This document shows, one piece after another, positions 59,517-64,000 of a DNA stretch of 64,000 bases (positions are counted from its first letter, which is position 1; each line of letters opens with the position of its first letter). The translations under genes were made by a program, and so were the position numbers. Source of the DNA: Paenibacillus nasutitermitis (GTDB taxonomy: Bacteria > Bacillota > Bacilli > Paenibacillales > Paenibacillaceae); the NCBI RefSeq assembly GCF_014641075.1, contig NZ_BMHP01000001.1, positions 1,364,001 through 1,428,000 of the forward strand, read 5' to 3'. The notes beneath the pieces were generated by a model. The model saw only the letters and a program-made list of their open reading frames with translations, searched no databases and had not been told where the DNA came from.

Positions 59517-61272
59517 ATGGAGGCTCACCTTCCGCATCATTGCCTGGTTTTTGCTTGTCGGCTTCATTCTGTCCGTCATCGCAGGCGGGATCCTGTACTG
59601 GACCTATCATCAACTGATGCGCATCGAGGCAGACCGCGATTTTGGGAATGTTGGACTCTCCCGGCTGGTCGACACGATTAGAACCGAAGGCGGCGATCTA
59701 AAGTTTGACTCCGAAATGCTTGAAATCGTCCACCGTAAAGGAGGGTGGCTGCAGCGGATCGACGAAAGCGGACATGTAACCGATGCTTTTTATACGCCTC
59801 CGGATGTACCGGATTCTTACGGTCCGGGCGAATTAAATGCCTATTGGATGAGGGAGGCTCCATTTCCTTACGATATCTATTTATGGATACAGGAGAAGAA
59901 TGGCGTTACCCATACCCTGTTGTATGGGGTGAAAAAACAGGCGGATCCGCTTCTGAAGCAGCTGGCAGATCGGGGTTCCATTGCCGGGAGAACGATAGAG
60001 CTGCCCGAAAATTTGGGAGAGAAACTACGGGAGAGCGGTTCCTGGCTTCAGATCCTTGATGCGGATGGCGATGAACTGGCATCGTCCAATAAGCCGTCAA
60101 CAGGAGCACTCGAACGTTTCTCTATTCAGGATATAGCGCTTCGATCCTTCTATCCCGACCGATATGGCACTAGGCAGTTTACCCAGTATGACCAGGCAAC
60201 CGAACGGACCTGGGTACTTACTTCGCCATTGGCCGGCAATCTGCCGGAAGCATCACCGTTCATCGATCCGGTAAGCAAAGTGCTGGCTGTTGGAATCGGT
60301 CTTCTTCTGCTTGCGTCGATGCTGGTTTTCACGATTGTTTCCTATTTATTCGGTCATAGCTTCGGTGCCCCGATTATTCACATGATCAAGTGGCTGCGTT
60401 TGCTGAGGGAAGGCAGTTATGTAGAACCTGCAATGCCGGACGGCACCCCGAGAAGTTTGAACCGCCACGGTAGAAGGAAACGAAAATACCGCATATACGG
60501 GGATGTGATCCATTCCCTGGATTCACTGTCGGAAACGCTCCGCATCAACAAACGGAAGCAGGCGGAGTATGAGCGGAATCGGGAAGAATGGATTGCAGGA
60601 GTCTCGCATGATCTGAAGACGCCGCTTTCCTCCATTAAAGGTTACGCTCATATGCTGGAAGCCGAGACGTATGAATGGGCAGCGGATGAAGTGCGTTCAT
60701 TTGCAAAGGTCATATTGGATAAATCCACGTATATGGAGGGTCTGATCAATGATCTGACCCTAACCTATCAAGCCCGGAGCGGAAGTGGAGCACCTTCTTT
60801 GGAAGAGGTGGATCTGAACACGTATATCGCAGAAGCGGTACGTGAATCTTCCTTCCACCCCCAATATCGAAAGAAGCGGATCCGTTTTGTTCCCTGGAAT
60901 CGTGCTGTGATTTACTCCGTATACAAGCCGTGGTTCCAACGGATCGTCGACAATCTGGTTGCCAATGCCCTGATGCACAACAGGGAAGGAACGATCCTGA
61001 CGATTTCGGTTAGTGCCGCTGCAGGAGGGGGGGTTACCGTTGCTTTCGCGGATGACGGGGAGGGGATGGACGAGCAGACGGCTTCCCGGCTGTTCGAGCG
61101 TTATTACCGCGGGCTGGATACAGAGAGCAGAGCGGAAGGCACCGGCCTGGGGATGGCTGTGACCAAGGCTTTGACGGAAGGGCTTGGCGGAACAATTGAG
61201 GTGGAGACCGCCCAAGGCAGCGGTACTGTAATTCGGCTGAAATGGGATTCGTCAGACCAACTCAAGCCATAG
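59506..61272 (+). CDS. Membrane sensor histidine kinase (HisKA type)
   Basis: The 588-residue protein has membrane helices at about 10-32 and 263-288, with a 230-residue extracellular sensor region between. The cytoplasmic part has the H-box EWIAGVSHDLKTPLSSIKGY, an N-box IVDNLVANALMHNREGTILT and G-boxes FADDGEGMDEQTASRLFERY and GTGLGMAVTKAL. It pairs with the upstream response regulator. The signal is unknown, but the M23 neighbour points to envelope stress or wall remodelling. The ATG at 59506 has GGAAGGA upstream. Confidence 0.92.
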   Translation: MNVKWRLTFRIIAWFLLVGFILSVIAGGILYWTYHQLMRIEADRDFGNVGLSRLVDTIRTEGGDLKFDSEMLEIVHRKGGWLQRIDESGHVTDAFYTPPDVPDSYGPGELNAYWMREAPFPYDIYLWIQEKNGVTHTLLYGVKKQADPLLKQLADRGSIAGRTIELPENLGEKLRESGSWLQILDADGDELASSNKPSTGALERFSIQDIALRSFYPDRYGTRQFTQYDQATERTWVLTSPLAGNLPEASPFIDPVSKVLAVGIGLLLLASMLVFTIVSYLFGHSFGAPIIHMIKWLRLLREGSYVEPAMPDGTPRSLNRHGRRKRKYRIYGDVIHSLDSLSETLRINKRKQAEYERNREEWIAGVSHDLKTPLSSIKGYAHMLEAETYEWAADEVRSFAKVILDKSTYMEGLINDLTLTYQARSGSGAPSLEEVDLNTYIAEAVRESSFHPQYRKKRIRFVPWNRAVIYSVYKPWFQRIVDNLVANALMHNREGTILTISVSAAAGGGVTVAFADDGEGMDEQTASRLFERYYRGLDTESRAEGTGLGMAVTKALTEGLGGTIEVETAQGSGTVIRLKWDSSDQLKP

Positions 61273-61309
61273 TCAGGACGCAAAGCGGGAAAATATAATA
61301 TTGAATGTC

Positions 61310-61344
61310 AAAGGAGAACATCCCATTGAAGATGCTCTCCTTTT
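61310..61344 (+). terminator. Rho-independent terminator of the two-component operon
   Basis: AAAGGAGA (61310-61317) pairs with TCTCCTTT (61336-61343), and CATC with GATG inside, followed by T residues. It lies 38 bases after the kinase stop. Confidence 0.82.
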
Positions 61345-61506
61345 CTAGTGTAAATAGAACGAGTAGTTGGATCATCATTTGCTACTTTTTTTAAATGTAA
61401 CTTGTTGATAATCCGAATATTGTCCATCATAATCCGTTAATGGTCAATTGTTCTCCGGCTGCTTCCTTAGTAAAGTTTAAGCATACGAGGAAAGGAGAAC
61501 GAAGCC

Positions 61507-64000
61507 ATGAATAAGAAAATCTCACAAGCTACGGTCCGGGAGGAATTCGTTGAAATTCCCACTTACGGGGTTGGAAATCCGGATAAAAATCCAATGTTCC
61601 TGGAAAAACGCGTCTATCAGGGCAGCACGGGGAAGGTTTATCCCCACCCTGTGATTGATAAAATAAATGATGACAAAGAAATGAAGACCTATCGCATGAT
61701 TATTCTGGAGAATGAATATCTGCGGATCGAGGTTATGCCGGAAATCGGCGGACGCATTTACCGCGCCGTGGACAAGACGAACAACTATGATTTTGTTTAT
61801 TATAACCGCGTGATCAAGCCCGCTCTCGTAGGCCTTGCGGGTCCCTGGATCTCGGGGGGGATTGAATTCAACTGGCCTCAGCATCACCGGCCCAATACGT
61901 ATGGAGCAGTCGAATGCACATTCAGTGAAAATGTGGACGGCAGCGCTACGGTGTGGGTCAGCGAAATTGACCGGATGTACGGAACGAAAATGACTGCAGG
62001 GTTCACCCTCCAGGCAGGAGCGGCTTATCTGGAAATTCATGCCCAATTGTACAATCGTACGCCGGAACCGCAGACTTTCTTATGGTGGGCGAACCCGGCC
62101 GTTGCCGTCAATGATCATACCCAATCCGTATTTCCTCCGGATGTGCATGCCGTATTCGATCATGGCAAACGGGATGTGTCGCGTTTTCCTGTCGCGACAG
62201 GAACCTATTATAAAATGGATTATTCGGCAGGAGTGGATATCTCCCGTTATACGAATATACCGGTTCCTACCTCCTACATGGCTTACCGTTCCGATTATAA
62301 TTTTGTCGGCGGCTACGACCATTCGGTTCAGGCGGGTTTGCTTCATGTAGCGAGCCATCACATTTCTCCCGGGAAAAAGCAGTGGACCTGGGGGAACGGC
62401 GAATTTGGTCAGGCCTGGGACCGCAATCTGACCGACGAGGACGGCCCTTATATCGAGCTGATGACGGGAGTCTATACAGACAACCAACCGGATTTCACAT
62501 GGCTGCAGCCGTATGAAGAAAAGTCGTTTACGCAGTATTTCATGCCCTACAAGGGGGTTGGGGTCGTGAAGAATGCTTCCCGGGATGCTGCGGTCAATCT
62601 GGAAGTCGATCGCGCTTCCGGTACAATAGAAATCCGGGCCTACACGACGTCGCGGTTCGAAAGAGCATCAGTGGAGCTTTCAAGCGCCAGCAGCGGGTAT
62701 CTGCAGCAGGAGGTGGACCTTTCGCCGCTTGAAGCATTCACGAAATCACTCAAGCTGCAGGGAGATGATCAAGCTCATGATCTGATTCTCTCCGTACGCG
62801 ACAAGTCCGGACGCTTGCTGGTCCAGTACCAGGAGAAGGAACCGGCTATCGAGAAAATGCCTGATGCGGCAAAGCCGATGCCGCTCCCACAGGAGCTGCT
62901 GACGGTAGAGGAGCTTTTTCTGGCGGGGCTTCATCTGGAACAGTACCGGCATGCGACGTTCGAGCCGGAAGATTATTACCTGGAAGGATTGAAACGAAGC
63001 CCCGGCGATATCCGCATCAATGTTGCATATGGAACGCTTCTGCTGCGCAGGGGTCTACTCACGGAAGCCGAGGCTTGCTTCCGGCATGCGGTCCAAACCT
63101 TAACCGGGCGCAACGGCAATCCCTACGATAGCGAAGCCTATTACCAGTTGGGCCTTGCGCTCAAGCTTCAGGAGAAGGACAGCGACGCCTTCGATGCGCT
63201 TTATAAATCGGTATGGTCCGCCCAATGGCAGGACAGCGGATATTTTACGTTGGCTCAAATTGCGTGCAGCCGGAGCGATTTTCAGGAAGCGCTGGAGCTG
63301 GTCGAGCGTTCACTCATCCGCAATGCGCGGAATTACAAAGCGCGCGATCTAAAGGCGGTCCTGCTGCGGAAGCTGGGAAGGCCTGAAGAGGGTGCAAGGT
63401 TTGCCTTGGAAACGATTAGCCTTGATGTTGCCGACTTCGGCGCTTATTATGAAAGGTATCTAAGCCTTAAGGACAATGGGCAGCCGGAAGCAGCGCAAGG
63501 CGTCTTGTACAGCTTCAGGACACTGATGCGCGGCAATGCGCATAACTATTTGCAACTGGCAGCCGATTATATCGGCAGCGGGTTGTATGCGGAAGCGGCC
63601 GCAGTCCTTGAAGATGCCCTGCCGGAGCATGCAGCGGATGCGTATCCGATGGTGCATTATACCTTGGGATACGTACTTGGCAAGCTTGGACGGCAGGATG
63701 AGGCGGAAGAGCGTCTCAAAGCAGGGCAGGCAGCCAATTCCGATTATTGTTTCCCTAACAGCCTGCTGGATCTTCAGGTGCTGGAATATGCTTTGAGGCA
63801 AAATCCCGACGATGCCCGTGCTCATTATTATTTGGGCAATTTGCTCTATGACAAGAAACGGCACCAGGAAGCGATCGGGCATTGGGAAAGCTCAACCAGG
63901 CTGGATGAGACCTTCCCGACCTCCCACCGCAATCTGGCACTCGCCTATTACAACAAGCACAGCGATCCCGGCAAAGCGCGCAAATACCTGGAGCTGGCAT
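61507..64000 (+). CDS. DUF5107 protein with TPR repeats, C-terminus outside the window
   Basis: At least 831 residues are coded before the window ends. Residues 1-350 form an aldose-epimerase-like (galactose mutarotase) beta fold of the DUF5107 type: YRMIILENEYLRIEVMPEIG then GRIYRAVDKTNNYDFVYYNR, PWISGGIEFNWPQHHRPNTY and FLWWANPAVAVNDHTQSVFP. From about residue 465 the chain is helical with TPR-like repeats (EPEDYYLEGLKRSPGDIRIN, SEAYYQLGLALKLQEKDSDA, AHYYLGNLLYDKKRHQEAIG). There is no signal peptide. AAAGGAG lies 9 bases before the ATG. It may act on sugars or glycans and could be part of a carbohydrate locus continuing to the right. Confidence 0.85.
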   Translation, partial: MNKKISQATVREEFVEIPTYGVGNPDKNPMFLEKRVYQGSTGKVYPHPVIDKINDDKEMKTYRMIILENEYLRIEVMPEIGGRIYRAVDKTNNYDFVYYNRVIKPALVGLAGPWISGGIEFNWPQHHRPNTYGAVECTFSENVDGSATVWVSEIDRMYGTKMTAGFTLQAGAAYLEIHAQLYNRTPEPQTFLWWANPAVAVNDHTQSVFPPDVHAVFDHGKRDVSRFPVATGTYYKMDYSAGVDISRYTNIPVPTSYMAYRSDYNFVGGYDHSVQAGLLHVASHHISPGKKQWTWGNGEFGQAWDRNLTDEDGPYIELMTGVYTDNQPDFTWLQPYEEKSFTQYFMPYKGVGVVKNASRDAAVNLEVDRASGTIEIRAYTTSRFERASVELSSASSGYLQQEVDLSPLEAFTKSLKLQGDDQAHDLILSVRDKSGRLLVQYQEKEPAIEKMPDAAKPMPLPQELLTVEELFLAGLHLEQYRHATFEPEDYYLEGLKRSPGDIRINVAYGTLLLRRGLLTEAEACFRHAVQTLTGRNGNPYDSEAYYQLGLALKLQEKDSDAFDALYKSVWSAQWQDSGYFTLAQIACSRSDFQEALELVERSLIRNARNYKARDLKAVLLRKLGRPEEGARFALETISLDVADFGAYYERYLSLKDNGQPEAAQGVLYSFRTLMRGNAHNYLQLAADYIGSGLYAEAAAVLEDALPEHAADAYPMVHYTLGYVLGKLGRQDEAEERLKAGQAANSDYCFPNSLLDLQVLEYALRQNPDDARAHYYLGNLLYDKKRHQEAIGHWESSTRLDETFPTSHRNLALAYYNKHSDPGKARKYLELA

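Noticed and set aside
58674..59579. A 301-codon minus-strand frame opposite the response regulator
   Set aside because: The opposite strand carries complete receiver and winged-helix domains; this frame has neither domain nor ribosome-binding site.

Overview
The window looks like a stretch of chromosome from a Paenibacillus-type member of the Bacillota. The evidence is the gene content: surface proteins with a copper-amine-oxidase-like N-terminal domain, a YesM/YesN two-component pair next to sugar ABC transport genes without their own ATPase, YkvI, DUF2164, NucB, PadR/HAAS and DUF817 proteins. Strong GGAGG-type ribosome-binding sites and frequent TTG/GTG starts agree with this. No phage, plasmid or insertion-sequence genes were seen. 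Assignment to a genus is inference from family memory, not from a search.

Layout. 1-5.5 kb: the start of a probable uroporphyrinogen-III synthase, a YpfJ-type zinc peptidase, decayed gene remnants, a GNAT gene and a large six-repeat exported protein. 5.6-8.4 kb: an unusual membrane protein with a dihydroorotate-dehydrogenase-like N-terminus, overlapping a DUF817 gene. 8.4-16.1 kb: a dense plus-strand run of small metabolic genes (three GNAT or methyltransferase-type enzymes, four HAD phosphatases, VanZ, a eukaryote-type HisA, NUDIX, DUF2164, a monooxygenase-like protein). 16.2-18.9 kb: a LysR regulator divergent from an FMN reductase and a quinone oxidoreductase. 19-23.7 kb: GyrI-like, PhzF and protein-phosphatase-like genes, then a PadR regulator translationally coupled to a HAAS-FtsW/RodA fusion. 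24-30.8 kb: two more exported proteins with the copper-amine-oxidase-like domain, a diguanylate cyclase and a glycosyltransferase preceded by a tandem array of 45-bp hairpin units. 30.9-35.7 kb: a YhaO/YhaN (SbcDC-like) DNA-repair pair. 35.7-41.6 kb: YkvI, a lipoprotein, xpt, small proteins, NucB nuclease, a zinc ribbon and a sulfatase. 41.8 kb: tRNA-Leu(CAG). 42-46.7 kb: LysR/DinB pair, a P-loop kinase-like protein, and an Lsa-type ABC-F antibiotic resistance gene with an attenuator leader. 46.9-56.9 kb: one nine-gene sugar operon. 57-64 kb: an M23 peptidase divergent from an OmpR-type two-component system, then a DUF5107/TPR protein that runs off the right edge.

How genes work together. The sugar operon joins sensing (YesM/YesN), uptake (two permeases and a lipoprotein binding protein), two oxidoreductases, ManNAc-6-phosphate epimerase (NanE) and a ROK kinase. 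This points to use of a ManNAc-yielding sugar, yet no N-acetylneuraminate lyase is present. The M23 gene and its divergent response regulator share an intergenic region with TTAAGA direct repeats, which suggests cell-envelope stress control. The ABC-F gene has its own sigma-A promoter, a candidate 34-codon leader peptide and mutually exclusive antiterminator/terminator pairings, typical of ribosome-mediated induction by translation inhibitors.

The most unusual items are the degenerate PyrD-like membrane fusion, the ABC-F leader, the covarying hairpin array at 29.5 kb, the eukaryote-type HisA and the SEDS-family protein that appears to lack the catalytic aspartate. All function calls are from reading translated sequence and remembered families; none was confirmed by a database search.
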